31,879 nucleotides of DNA from Bacteroidota bacterium (GTDB taxonomy: Bacteria; Bacteroidota; Bacteroidia; Chitinophagales; Chitinophagaceae). Positions 22,658 through 30,689 of this stretch are shown one piece after another. Under the pieces are notes generated by a model, which ran no database searches, had not been told where the DNA came from, and worked only from the letters and a program-made list of their open reading frames with translations. Numbering within the stretch: position 1 is the stretch's first letter; each line of letters begins with the position of its first letter. The stretch is taken from NCBI GenBank assembly GCA_023386045.1, contig JAEWKK010000029.1, positions 1 through 31,879 of the forward strand, written 5' to 3'. The position numbers were made by a program, and so were the translations under genes.

Positions 22658-23838
22658 AACTGGTACGTAATGGTTTCCTCAGGAAGCATTATTTCGAGTT
22701 CTCCATTTCCTGCCTCTACCCTTCCAATTACCTGTGCATCTATACCAAATGAATTTGCAATGCTGATCATACGGTCAGCATTTTTTTCATCCGTATAGAT
22801 CTCCATACGGCATCCCATGTTGAATACCTGGTACATTTCCCTGTTATCCGCACCACTGGATTCCTGGATGATCCTGAATATCTCAGGAGGAGCAAATAAA
22901 TGATCCTTGATGATCCTCACGCCAGAAGGAATGTACTTCATGCATTTTGTTTGTCCGCCTCCGCTGCAGTGGATCATTCCATTTACAGAATCAAAATCTT
23001 CTTCAAGAATTCTTTTGATAACTGGTGCAAAGGTCCTGGTGGGTGAAAGTACCAGCCTTCCTACATCGGTGGTAAAGTTTTGATCTTTGAAGCTGATGTT
23101 TGCAGGATCTGTGAGTTTATGCTTACCAATATAAACTACCTCCTGCGAGAGCGAGGGTTCGTATGTTTCTTTATAATGATCCCTGTAATAACCTTCCAGC
23201 ACATCATGTCTTGCACTGGTCAATCCATTGCTACCTATTCCACTATTGTATTCCTTTTCGTAAACTGATTTTCCAAAACCTGCAAGTCCCACAATTACAT
23301 TACCTATTGCTATCTTTTCATTGGTAATGATCCGGTCTTTGGGCCAACGGGCCGCCATGGTTCCATTTACTGCTATCGTGCGCACCACATCACCTACATC
23401 AGCCGTTTCACCTCCAAGAAAAGCGATCTCCAGCCCCTGGTTAGACATGCTGTCAAAAAATTCCTGGCTTCCTTCAATGATAGCCTGCAATACTTCACCA
23501 GGTATCAGTGATTTGTTTCGATCAATAGAAGAAGAAAAAAGCAAACGGTCATAGATTCCAACGCAAAGCAGGTCGTCGAGATTCATCACTATTGCATCCT
23601 GGGCAATGCCTTTCCATACATTAAGGTCACCGGTTTCTTTCCAATAGAGATAGGCCAGAATGCTTTTGGTACCTGCCCCATCGGCATGCATCACATTGAT
23701 CCATTTTTCATCGCCACCCAGTACATCCTTGTAAACCTTGCAGAAAGCCTTTGGGTAAAGACCTTTGTCGATGTTCCTGGTGGCAGCATGAACTTCTTCT
23801 TTCTGGGCTGATACGCCGCGTTTCGAATAAAGTGACAT
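22654..23838 (-). CDS. purM: Phosphoribosylformylglycinamidine cyclo-ligase (AIR synthase)
   Basis: PurM closes the imidazole ring in step 5 of purine synthesis, making aminoimidazole ribotide from FGAM with ATP. The 394-residue protein shows the family ATP/metal regions VMHADGAGTKSILAY, AQDAIVMNLDDLLCVG, IAFLGGETADVGD and GMIHCSGGGQTKC. It is longer than the about 345-residue enterobacterial PurM but in line with a Bacteroidota-type variant with extra loops. ATG 23838 is supported by TAGTTTTG ending 4 nt before it. Its TAA lies on the opposite strand of the M56-amidase stop (shared TTAA, 4-bp overlap). Divergent ribF starts 67 bp away. Confidence 0.88.
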   Translation of the reverse strand: MSLYSKRGVSAQKEEVHAATRNIDKGLYPKAFCKVYKDVLGGDEKWINVMHADGAGTKSILAYLYWKETGDLNVWKGIAQDAIVMNLDDLLCVGIYDRLLFSSSIDRNKSLIPGEVLQAIIEGSQEFFDSMSNQGLEIAFLGGETADVGDVVRTIAVNGTMAARWPKDRIITNEKIAIGNVIVGLAGFGKSVYEKEYNSGIGSNGLTSARHDVLEGYYRDHYKETYEPSLSQEVVYIGKHKLTDPANISFKDQNFTTDVGRLVLSPTRTFAPVIKRILEEDFDSVNGMIHCSGGGQTKCMKYIPSGVRIIKDHLFAPPEIFRIIQESSGADNREMYQVFNMGCRMEIYTDEKNADRMISIANSFGIDAQVIGRVEAGNGELEIMLPEETITYQF

Positions 23839-23842
23839 GCCG

Positions 23843-23850
23843 CAAAACTA
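23843..23850 (-). promoter_or_regulatory. -7 element of purM, 4 nt before its ATG
   Basis: TAGTTTTG on the minus strand matches TAnnTTTG exactly and is followed by CGGC and the ATG. The mRNA is predicted to be leaderless. Confidence 0.6.
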
Positions 23851-23888
23851 TGGCAAAAGGCAGTTGCAGAAATAAAAACCGCCAATAG

Positions 23889-23896
23889 TATCTTCG
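23889..23896 (+). promoter_or_regulatory. Near-consensus -7 element of ribF
   Basis: TATCTTCG differs from TAnnTTTG at one base and ends 8 nt before the ATG at 23905. The same TTCG variant occurs before the barrel gene at 15104-15111. Confidence 0.45.
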
Positions 23897-23904
23897 CGCC
23901 CATT

Positions 23905-24825
23905 ATGCTGGTTCACCGGAATATAGATTCACTCCCAGAATTTAAAAATGCTGTCATCACCATCGGCACTTTTGATGGCGTACACCTCGGGCATCGGAAA
24001 ATCATTGATGCACTGCGGGAACAGGCAAGGGCAGTTGAAGGCGAATCAGTTCTGATCACATTTGATCCACATCCTCGGAAAATTGTGCACCCACATGAGT
24101 CCCTGCAATTGATCAATACCTTACAGGAAAAAATAGAACTCCTTTCTGCTACCGGTATAGATCATGTGGTGATCGTTCCATTCACCAGGGATTTTTCAGA
24201 CCAAACGGCAGATCAGTATATTGAAGATTTTCTCATTAGCAAATTTCGGCCGCATACCATCATTATTGGTTACGACCATCATTTTGGAAAAGGAAGAACG
24301 GGTAATTTCCTGCTGCTTGCAGAAAAAGCCGACAGGTTTCAATACAAACTTCTTGAAATACCTAAATACCTGATCGATGAAATTGGCGTCAGCTCTACTA
24401 AGATCCGCAACGCGCTTTTAAAAACTGATACAGATACTGCCAACAGGTTATTAGGCTATGAATTTTTCTTTGAAGGTCTTGTAGTCCATGGCGACAAGCT
24501 GGGTAGAAAGCTGGGTTATCCAACCGCCAATTTAATTTATACCGATGCGGAAAAAATCAGGCTTGGACAGGGAGTTTTTGCTGTTCAGGTAGAAGTGAAA
24601 GGAATGATAAGAAAAGGCATGCTCAGTATTGGTAACAGACCAACCCTTAATAATTCAGATGAACGTGTTGAGGTCAATATTTTTGACTGGGATGAGGAGA
24701 TATATGGAAAAACAATAAGAGTTACTGTGCACAAATTCCTGAGGTCACAGGAAAAATATACTTCACTTGAAGCATTGAAAGATCAACTGGCCCTGGACAA
24801 AGAAAACAGTCTTGCCAGCTTCTGA
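23905..24825 (+). CDS. ribF: Bifunctional riboflavin kinase / FAD synthetase
   Basis: RibF phosphorylates riboflavin to FMN and adenylylates FMN to FAD. The 306-residue protein has the N-terminal nucleotidyltransferase domain with VITIGTFDGVHLGHRKII (about 16-33), TFDPHPRKIVHP and GYDHHFGKGRTGN, then GVSSTKIRNALL. The C-terminal kinase domain carries the HGDKLGRKLGYPTANL motif and ends with VEVNIFDWDEEIYGKTIRVTVHKFLR. Length and order are standard. Its TGA directly abuts the stop codon of convergent holA (TGATCA at 24823-24828). Confidence 0.97.
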   Translation: MLVHRNIDSLPEFKNAVITIGTFDGVHLGHRKIIDALREQARAVEGESVLITFDPHPRKIVHPHESLQLINTLQEKIELLSATGIDHVVIVPFTRDFSDQTADQYIEDFLISKFRPHTIIIGYDHHFGKGRTGNFLLLAEKADRFQYKLLEIPKYLIDEIGVSSTKIRNALLKTDTDTANRLLGYEFFFEGLVVHGDKLGRKLGYPTANLIYTDAEKIRLGQGVFAVQVEVKGMIRKGMLSIGNRPTLNNSDERVEVNIFDWDEEIYGKTIRVTVHKFLRSQEKYTSLEALKDQLALDKENSLASF

Positions 24826-25827
24826 TCATGCAGCGATCATCTTGACCACCATTTCCTTTAGCAGCATGGCATCTGTATTTCCCGCATCATTCACTCCAAT
24901 GCCTTTTAAATTATACTGGTGCAATAAAAGAATCAGTTTTTCAATCTCACCACTGCTGTATTTCATGGCAGTTTGCAGGTAATCCCTGACAAAGAAAGAA
25001 TGAACACCTATTGCGGCAGCCACCGACTTTTCATCACGCGAAGGAACAGAATAGATCATCTGTACCTTGCTGAAAAAATTATATAAAGAAGGAAAGATCA
25101 GCTGAATGGGTGCTGCTTTTGGATTGGCATCAAAATACTGAATGATACGGATGGCCTTGTACAGGTCTTTATGAGCGATGGCCTGCTGAAGTTCAAACAC
25201 ATTAAACTCCTTGCTAACACCAACAAAATTTTCAATATCATCTTCAGTGATATTCTTTGTTGATGAAAGGTTCAATGCCAGCTTATCGATCTCGTTATTT
25301 AACCTGCTTAGGTCATTGCCTATATGATCGATCAACAGGAATAAGGCTTTATTAGTAATGGTAAAGCCCTTTGATTTTACAAGGCTTGAGGTCCACTCGG
25401 GAAGTTCATTATCATATAGTTTTTTTGTGGTAAGCAGAACTGCTTTTTCCTTCAGCAGCTTGGCCATTTTTGTGCGGCCATCTATTTTTTTATTTTTATA
25501 TGCTATGAAGAAAATTGTTGAACTCAATGGCTTTTCAATATAGCCTTCAAGCTTTTCAATGTTCTTCATGTCCTGGGCTTCCTTTAATATCACCACCTGC
25601 AGGTCTGCAAACATGGGATATTTCCGGCATGCATTGATCACATCAGGCCAGGCGGTATCCCTGCCGTAAAATACAGTAAGGTTAAAACCAGCTTCAGTCT
25701 CTGTTAATATATTGTGTTCTGCATGGTTAATTACCTGGTCAATGAAAAATTCTTCATCGCCTTCAAGCCAGTAAACCGGCTTGAAATTGCTTTTCTTAAG
25801 GTCTGTGAGTATTTTTTCTAAGTTCAT
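24826..25827 (-). CDS. holA: DNA polymerase III subunit delta
   Basis: HolA is the clamp-loader subunit that opens the beta sliding clamp. The 333-residue protein begins LEKILTDLKKSNFKPVYWLEGDEEFFIDQVI, the typical family opening. YPMFADLQVVILKEAQDMK follows near 85-103, then the domain II-III linker and EFNVFELQQAIAHKDLYKAIRIIQYF in the collar domain. Identity is clear from the overall pattern even though this family is poorly conserved. No strong -7 box is seen before ATG 25827. It converges without a gap on ribF. Confidence 0.92.
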   Translation of the reverse strand: MNLEKILTDLKKSNFKPVYWLEGDEEFFIDQVINHAEHNILTETEAGFNLTVFYGRDTAWPDVINACRKYPMFADLQVVILKEAQDMKNIEKLEGYIEKPLSSTIFFIAYKNKKIDGRTKMAKLLKEKAVLLTTKKLYDNELPEWTSSLVKSKGFTITNKALFLLIDHIGNDLSRLNNEIDKLALNLSSTKNITEDDIENFVGVSKEFNVFELQQAIAHKDLYKAIRIIQYFDANPKAAPIQLIFPSLYNFFSKVQMIYSVPSRDEKSVAAAIGVHSFFVRDYLQTAMKYSSGEIEKLILLLHQYNLKGIGVNDAGNTDAMLLKEMVVKMIAA

Positions 25828-25955
25828 TTACCTTTATAATAGGTTTAACGCGCCCTATTTTTCTGGCACGGTTTTCGAAACAGGGGCAGCGAAACCCAAA
25901 AATAAGTTTTAGACCCAACTCTTAGCATTCAAATATCATTAACTAAAAACCTTCA

Positions 25956-26942
25956 ATGATGGCAAATACAAATTATCCTACTGCCGACAGTTCGCAGAAT
26001 CCCAATCGCCCCGTGAGAAACGGGAATAATACTACCAAGAATATTATTATTGGTGTATTGGCTGCAGGACTTTTGGGAACCTGGGCATATTTTCTTTATG
26101 ATAAAAATGATTCCAACAAACAAATCCAGGAGAAAACCCTTGCAGTTAATAATGCAATGACTGCACAGGATTCTATCAAGGCTTTATATGACATCACCCT
26201 GATCCGCCTGGATTCAATTACAGGTGACAATAATAATAAGGCTGGTGTAATCAGCGAACGCGAAACTGAAATCAACAGGCTGAAAAAAGAAATCAGCAGC
26301 GTCCTGAATAAAAGAAACGCCACCCAGGCTGAATTGAACAGGGCAAAAGGACAGATCGCTCAGTTGAATAACCTGATCGCGCAACTGGAAGCAGAAAACG
26401 CAAGGCTCACTGGTGAGAACCAGCAACTGGCTTCCAACAATGCACAATTGACGGCAGAAAAGCAGGTACTTGAAACAAACCTGCAAACCACTACGGCCGA
26501 AAGAGAAGAGCTGGCATCTACAGTTGATGTAGCCTCTACATTCAGTGCTTCCAACATTCAGATCACTCCAGTGAATGAAAAAAGCAGGGGCAAGGAAAAA
26601 ACAACAACTACTGCCAAAAAAGTAGACAAGCTTGTGGTATCATTTGACGTAGAGAATCGCGTTGCCAGGTCAGGTCCCGCAGATCTTTATGTAATGGTTA
26701 CAGCTCCTGATGGAAAAGTGATCAGCGATGGTGCAAGCAACCTTACTACACGTACAGATGGTGACAGGGCCTTTACTTTCAAAACAACAGTAAATTATGA
26801 GCAGGGAACCCGCAAATCACTGCAGCTTCCTTTGCGCCAGGATAATTTCCAGACTGGTAATTACAAGATTGAAATCTACCAGAATGGATTCAAAATCGCT
26901 GAGGGTGTAAGAACCCTGAAAAAAGGTGGTTTATTCGGTTAA
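25956..26942 (+). CDS. Single-pass membrane protein with coiled coil (function unknown)
   Basis: A 328-residue protein of no recognised family. A polar N-terminus rich in Asn (1-28) precedes one membrane helix (about 29-47, NIIIGVLAAGLLGTWAYFL). A long coiled coil follows (about 100-190, many Leu/Gln/Glu/Asn heptads such as AQLNNLIAQLEAENARLTGENQQL), then a beta-rich C-terminal domain (about 225-328) with LVVSFDVENR and YKIEIYQNGFKIAEG. The layout suggests a periplasmic envelope protein that spaces or oligomerises. ATG codons at 25956 and 25959 are both possible. TAAGTTTT upstream is only a near -7 match. A strong terminator follows. Confidence 0.85.
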   Translation: MMANTNYPTADSSQNPNRPVRNGNNTTKNIIIGVLAAGLLGTWAYFLYDKNDSNKQIQEKTLAVNNAMTAQDSIKALYDITLIRLDSITGDNNNKAGVISERETEINRLKKEISSVLNKRNATQAELNRAKGQIAQLNNLIAQLEAENARLTGENQQLASNNAQLTAEKQVLETNLQTTTAEREELASTVDVASTFSASNIQITPVNEKSRGKEKTTTTAKKVDKLVVSFDVENRVARSGPADLYVMVTAPDGKVISDGASNLTTRTDGDRAFTFKTTVNYEQGTRKSLQLPLRQDNFQTGNYKIEIYQNGFKIAEGVRTLKKGGLFG

Positions 26943-26962
26943 TTCTCATTTTCAACTCCTGA

Positions 26963-26999
26963 AAAGCCGTTCTGTATTCCAGAACGGCTTTCTTTTTTT
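26963..26999 (+). terminator. Strong intrinsic terminator
   Basis: A perfect 12-bp stem pairs AAAGCCGTTCTG (26963-26974) with CAGAACGGCTTT (26980-26991) around TATTC, followed by C and seven T. Confidence 0.93.
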
Positions 27000-27035
27000 A
27001 ATAAATTCAAACAACTAATGATAAACTAAAATAGA

Positions 27036-27539
27036 ATGGATCTTATTCTCAGACCCTGGTCAATGCAGGACCTGGATCAACTTTTAAAATATGCAGACAA
27101 CGAAAAAATAGCTTCTAATCTGATGGACAGGTTCCCTCACCCTTATAGAAAAGAGAATGGAATTGAATTCATTACTATGGCTTCAAGTCAAAAGCCGACT
27201 AATATTTTTGCCATTGAAATAAACGGTGAAGCAGTTGGAAGCATAGGGCTCCATTTACTTAATGATATTTATTGCAAAAATGCCGAACTGGGTTACTGGC
27301 TGGCAGAACCCTACTGGGGAAAGGGAATTATGACAGAGGCCATCCTGCAGATGGTGGACTATGGATTCAAAACCTGGGATATTGAAAGAATCTTCGCCAG
27401 GCCATTTGGAAGAAATACAGCTTCCCAAAAAGTACTGCAGAAGGCAGGATTTCAGTTGGAAGCTCGGTTTGAAAAAACGATTTTTAAAAATGGAATTTTT
27501 GAAGATGAAATGGTTTTTGCCATCAGGAAACCTCATTGA
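27036..27539 (+). CDS. GNAT-family acetyltransferase, RimJ/RimL-like
   Basis: A 167-residue acetyl-CoA-dependent acetyltransferase of the Acetyltransf_3 type. LILRPWSMQDLDQLLKYADN opens the domain. AELGYWLAEPYWGKGIMTEAI (about 88-108) is the characteristic Y-W-x-x-x-YWGxG/KGxxTEA motif, and FGRNTASQKVLQKAGFQLEA follows, as in RimJ/RimL/SpeG-like enzymes. The substrate could be a protein N-terminus or a small amine; nothing nearby decides it. Its TGA abuts the stop of the convergent SDR gene (TGATCA at 27537-27542). Confidence 0.92.
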   Translation: MDLILRPWSMQDLDQLLKYADNEKIASNLMDRFPHPYRKENGIEFITMASSQKPTNIFAIEINGEAVGSIGLHLLNDIYCKNAELGYWLAEPYWGKGIMTEAILQMVDYGFKTWDIERIFARPFGRNTASQKVLQKAGFQLEARFEKTIFKNGIFEDEMVFAIRKPH

Positions 27540-28427
27540 TCATTCAAGGGTTTTCTTTAATCCTGATTCAAAACTTGTGGGTTCATAAAATAATAAGCGC
27601 CTGGCTTTTGAAATATCAAAGCCAGTCACGGGTGGTCTTTTTGCAGGCTGTTTCAAATCCTTCTCCGTGATCTTTTCTATCAGGTCTGCACTCATTCCCA
27701 GGTATTCAGCAACGGCTACTGCCATCTCGTAGGGTGTTCTTACATCTGTTCCCGAGATATGAAAAATACCTGCAGCCTTTTTCTCAACAATGGAAACTAT
27801 AGCCCTGGCCAGGTCTTCTACAAATGTGGGTGTCCTGGTCTGATCATTAAAAATGCGCGGGCGTTCTCCTTTTTTTAATGACATGGCTGTAGAAGTAACC
27901 AGGTTTTGCCTGCTATTGTAAGTTTTTCCATAAACCAGTATGGTGCGAACGATGGACCATGCAAAAGGATATTTCATTACTTCATCTTCTGCCAGCAATT
28001 TCGTTTGTCCATAATAGTTAACTGGATTTCTTTCATCATCCTCTTTATAACTAAGGCTTTTACCTTCAAATACAAAATCGGTAGATAGAAATAGAAAGAA
28101 GCTTTGTGAAGCCTCAGCAGCGTCAAGCAAATTAAGTGTGCCGGTTACATTGGTCCTGAAGGCGGCTTCCCTGTTTGCTTCGCATTCATCCGGCTTGGAA
28201 ATGGCACCGCAATGAATCACAAATTCAGGCTGGTGTTTCTGAAATAGAATTTCAACAGCTTCCTTATTGGTAAAGTCCAGGGTTTCAAACAAAAATGATG
28301 GATCATTTTGTGGCCATTTTGAACCATCTCTCCCGGTGGCAATCACTTTAAAATTCTTACCAGCCAGTTCCCGAATTATATAATGAGCAACAAATCCATT
28401 GGCGCCCGTAATGAGTATTTTTTGCAT
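27540..28427 (-). CDS. SDR-family NAD(P)-dependent reductase, RmlD-like
   Basis: A 295-residue extended short-chain dehydrogenase. The Rossmann motif is ILITGANGFVAHYII, the catalytic Ser/Thr region is FLFLSTDFVFEG and the Tyr-Lys pair is YYGQTK (about 144-149). The STDFVFEG and KLLAEDEV patterns and the RTPTFVEDLA segment resemble dTDP-4-dehydrorhamnose reductases, but no rhamnose genes are nearby, so sugar or other substrates are equally possible. The start is set at ATG 28427. A TTG at 28433 extends the frame by two codons but lies inside the -7 element. Confidence 0.88.
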   Translation of the reverse strand: MQKILITGANGFVAHYIIRELAGKNFKVIATGRDGSKWPQNDPSFLFETLDFTNKEAVEILFQKHQPEFVIHCGAISKPDECEANREAAFRTNVTGTLNLLDAAEASQSFFLFLSTDFVFEGKSLSYKEDDERNPVNYYGQTKLLAEDEVMKYPFAWSIVRTILVYGKTYNSRQNLVTSTAMSLKKGERPRIFNDQTRTPTFVEDLARAIVSIVEKKAAGIFHISGTDVRTPYEMAVAVAEYLGMSADLIEKITEKDLKQPAKRPPVTGFDISKARRLLFYEPTSFESGLKKTLE

Positions 28428-28430
28428 CTC

Positions 28431-28438
28431 CAAAAATA
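28431..28438 (-). promoter_or_regulatory. -7 element of the SDR gene, 3 nt before its ATG
   Basis: TATTTTTG on the minus strand is followed by GAG and the ATG at 28427. It lies in the T-tract of the upstream gene's terminator. Confidence 0.65.
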
Positions 28439-28470
28439 AAAAGTCCTGTCAGCATTTGCCGGCAGGACTA
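28432..28470 (-). terminator. Terminator of the lipoprotein gene
   Basis: On the minus strand AGTCCTG pairs with CAGGACT (28463-28469 with 28442-28448), extended by a G-T and a C-G pair, and is followed by TTTTATTTTT. The tail is shared with the next promoter. Confidence 0.8.
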
Positions 28471-28490
28471 CCAGATACAACCATAAAAAA

Positions 28491-29066
28491 TCATTCGCTC
28501 ACGCCTAATAATTTTACAAGCTCATGGTATTTAACTGCAAGTATTGATGTTTTTGTATGACCGATCCTTTGCAAATCCGCTGCTGACAATAGGAAATAGC
28601 GCGCAGCTACTCTTGCATCTGGCGGAATCACAGGTTCACCTGAGAAGATATGCCGGTTGGACCTATATTTCACCAGGACATTTCCAGGTGAGGGAATTAA
28701 ATACCACCTCTGGTCATATGCCGGTCTTCCCTGGTCATGACCATAATAAGGGATCACACTAAATGGAGTCAGTTGTGGTTCAGTTAGAAGTGTATCCACT
28801 TTGTATGGAACATTTTTCAAAGCTGCCAGTACAATTCCACTTTCCAGGATCGATGCTGTTAGTTGTGGCATTGGACGGTTGTGACTGAAAACAATAAAAT
28901 CTGCACTGTCCGAACGGTTCCAGTCATAACCACTCTCCCAACCCGTTATAAATGTTCCCTCTGAACTTTGAGTACCTACAGTATGATCTTCTAGTGTGTG
29001 CTTTTTTGAGCAGGCTGCCATTGATAAGGCAACTGCGATGGCTAAAGTAAACTTCAACATTTTCAT
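28491..29066 (-). CDS. Lipoprotein of unknown function
   Basis: A 191-residue predicted lipoprotein. The signal MKMLKFTLAIAVALSMAAC ends in a lipobox (LSMAAC), with the lipidated Cys followed by SKK. The mature part is rich in Pro, Tyr and Trp and has no recognised domain; segments such as WESGYDWNRSDSADFIVFSH and SVIPYYGHDQGRPAYDQRWYLI suggest a compact beta fold. It is likely anchored in the inner or outer membrane facing the periplasm. ATG 29066 is used; a TTG three codons upstream is less likely. It is divergent from the phosphoesterase gene, with 85 bp between starts. Confidence 0.75.
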   Translation of the reverse strand: MKMLKFTLAIAVALSMAACSKKHTLEDHTVGTQSSEGTFITGWESGYDWNRSDSADFIVFSHNRPMPQLTASILESGIVLAALKNVPYKVDTLLTEPQLTPFSVIPYYGHDQGRPAYDQRWYLIPSPGNVLVKYRSNRHIFSGEPVIPPDARVAARYFLLSAADLQRIGHTKTSILAVKYHELVKLLGVSE

Positions 29067-29151
29067 AACCCACAATTTTGATTAGCTTAAGTAGAAACTC
29101 TAATTCTGTGCCATTTCACACAGGATTCTTTCTTTGTAATTATCTTGAGTT

Positions 29152-30687
29152 ATGAATCAGTTATTTGCGATGAAAAAATATTTACGCATACTCCTGGCTA
29201 TTGTTATTTTATCGTCCTGTTCTTCTACAAAAAATTTACAGGGCAAAAAAGATGATGGAAAGCTGGAGTTGAACCTGATCCTGATTAATGATGTGTATGA
29301 GATCGCTCCTTTATCCGGAGGTAGTGAAGGTGGCATGGCAAGGGTGGCCAGTCTAAAGAAAAAATATTTGCAGGAAAACAAAAATACTTTTCTTCTTGTT
29401 GCTGGTGATTTTCTGAGTCCTTCTGTTTATAATAGCCTTCTTTACGAGAACAGGCCGATCCGTGGAAGACAGATGGTAGAAGCAATGAGTGCAGCCGGTG
29501 TAGACCTGGTAACTTTTGGCAATCATGAGTTTGATATCCGGGAAAATGAATTGCAGGAACGAATTAATGAATCCGGATTTCAATGGATATCCTCCAATGT
29601 TTATCACAAAAAAGGAAACAGTTTTTATCCCTTTACCAAAACAAATGGCCAGCCCTTTCCCAGAACCATGATCATGGAACTGCAGGATGAAGACGGCACA
29701 AAAGCAAAGATTGGTTTTATTGCGGTCTGTCTTCCATTTAACAGGGCCGATTATGTTCATTATGAAGACCCCATCACTACTGCAAAAACTTTATTCAATC
29801 AATTAAAAGATTCTGTTGATGCCGTAGTAGCACTTACACATCAGACAATGGAAGAAGACAGGCATCTGGCAAGGGAAATTCCTGAGCTGGCATTAATTCT
29901 CGGTGGTCATGAACATGATGGGCGATTTGATAAAATAGGAAATGTCTACATTACAAAAGCGCTGGCAAATGCCAGGTCTGCTTATGTTGTTGAAATGAAG
30001 ATCAACACCAGGAAAAACAAGATTAAAGTGGATCCGGAACTTGAGATCATCAATGAAAAAATTTCTCTTGACAGCAGTACCAATCAGGTGGTTCAAAAAT
30101 GGGTAGCTGTAGCGGATAAGAGTTTTGAAGCTCTTGGTTTTAATGCGGACAATATCGTTCTGGATAAAGGTGAACCATTGGAAGGAAGAGAAGCATTGAT
30201 ACGCAGCAGGCCAACCAACCTTGGAAAATTGATTACGGAAAGCATGCAGTTTGCCAATCCACAAGCTGAGGTTGTGATCTTTAATTCCGGCTCAATCAGG
30301 GTTGATGATATTTTGCACATGCCTGTTACAGAATACGACATCATCCGGACGCTTCCCTTTGGAGGAGGAATCAGGGAGGTAGAAATGAAGGGAAGTCTTT
30401 TATTACAGTTACTGGATCAGGGAGAGAAAAATATCGGCTCAGGAGGATATCTCATTCATAATGTTGCTAACACCAATGAGGGCTGGAGATTTAAAGGATC
30501 GGCAATTGATCCAAACAAAAATTACAGGGTGGCCATGAGTGAATTTCTTTTAACCGGAAAGGAAGTACATCTCGAATTTCTCACAGAGAAAAATAAAGAC
30601 ATTACTAAGGTTTATGAAGCTGCAAAACCTGGAACTCTTTCATCCGACATCAGGTTAGCTCTCATTAAATTTCTTCAAAGGAAATAA
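29152..30687 (+). CDS. 5'-nucleotidase-like phosphoesterase, lipoprotein
   Basis: A 511-residue UshA/5'-nucleotidase-type enzyme, with a metallophosphatase domain followed by a 5_nucleotid_C substrate-binding domain. The signal ends in the lipobox LSSC near residue 23, so it is a lipoprotein. Metal motifs are LILINDVYEIAP (the usual NDxHG loop is altered), AGDFLSPS, FGNHEFD, LTHQT and GGHEHD. The C-terminal half has FNSGSIR, PFGGGIREVEMKG and the GSGGYL loop. It would hydrolyse nucleotides or other phosphoesters in the periplasm or at the surface. ATG 29170 (MKKYLR...) gives a more typical lipoprotein signal than ATG 29152 and may be the true start. It ends 2 bp from the convergent CvpA-CAP gene. 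Confidence 0.9.
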   Translation: MNQLFAMKKYLRILLAIVILSSCSSTKNLQGKKDDGKLELNLILINDVYEIAPLSGGSEGGMARVASLKKKYLQENKNTFLLVAGDFLSPSVYNSLLYENRPIRGRQMVEAMSAAGVDLVTFGNHEFDIRENELQERINESGFQWISSNVYHKKGNSFYPFTKTNGQPFPRTMIMELQDEDGTKAKIGFIAVCLPFNRADYVHYEDPITTAKTLFNQLKDSVDAVVALTHQTMEEDRHLAREIPELALILGGHEHDGRFDKIGNVYITKALANARSAYVVEMKINTRKNKIKVDPELEIINEKISLDSSTNQVVQKWVAVADKSFEALGFNADNIVLDKGEPLEGREALIRSRPTNLGKLITESMQFANPQAEVVIFNSGSIRVDDILHMPVTEYDIIRTLPFGGGIREVEMKGSLLLQLLDQGEKNIGSGGYLIHNVANTNEGWRFKGSAIDPNKNYRVAMSEFLLTGKEVHLEFLTEKNKDITKVYEAAKPGTLSSDIRLALIKFLQRK

Positions 30688-30689
30688 GA

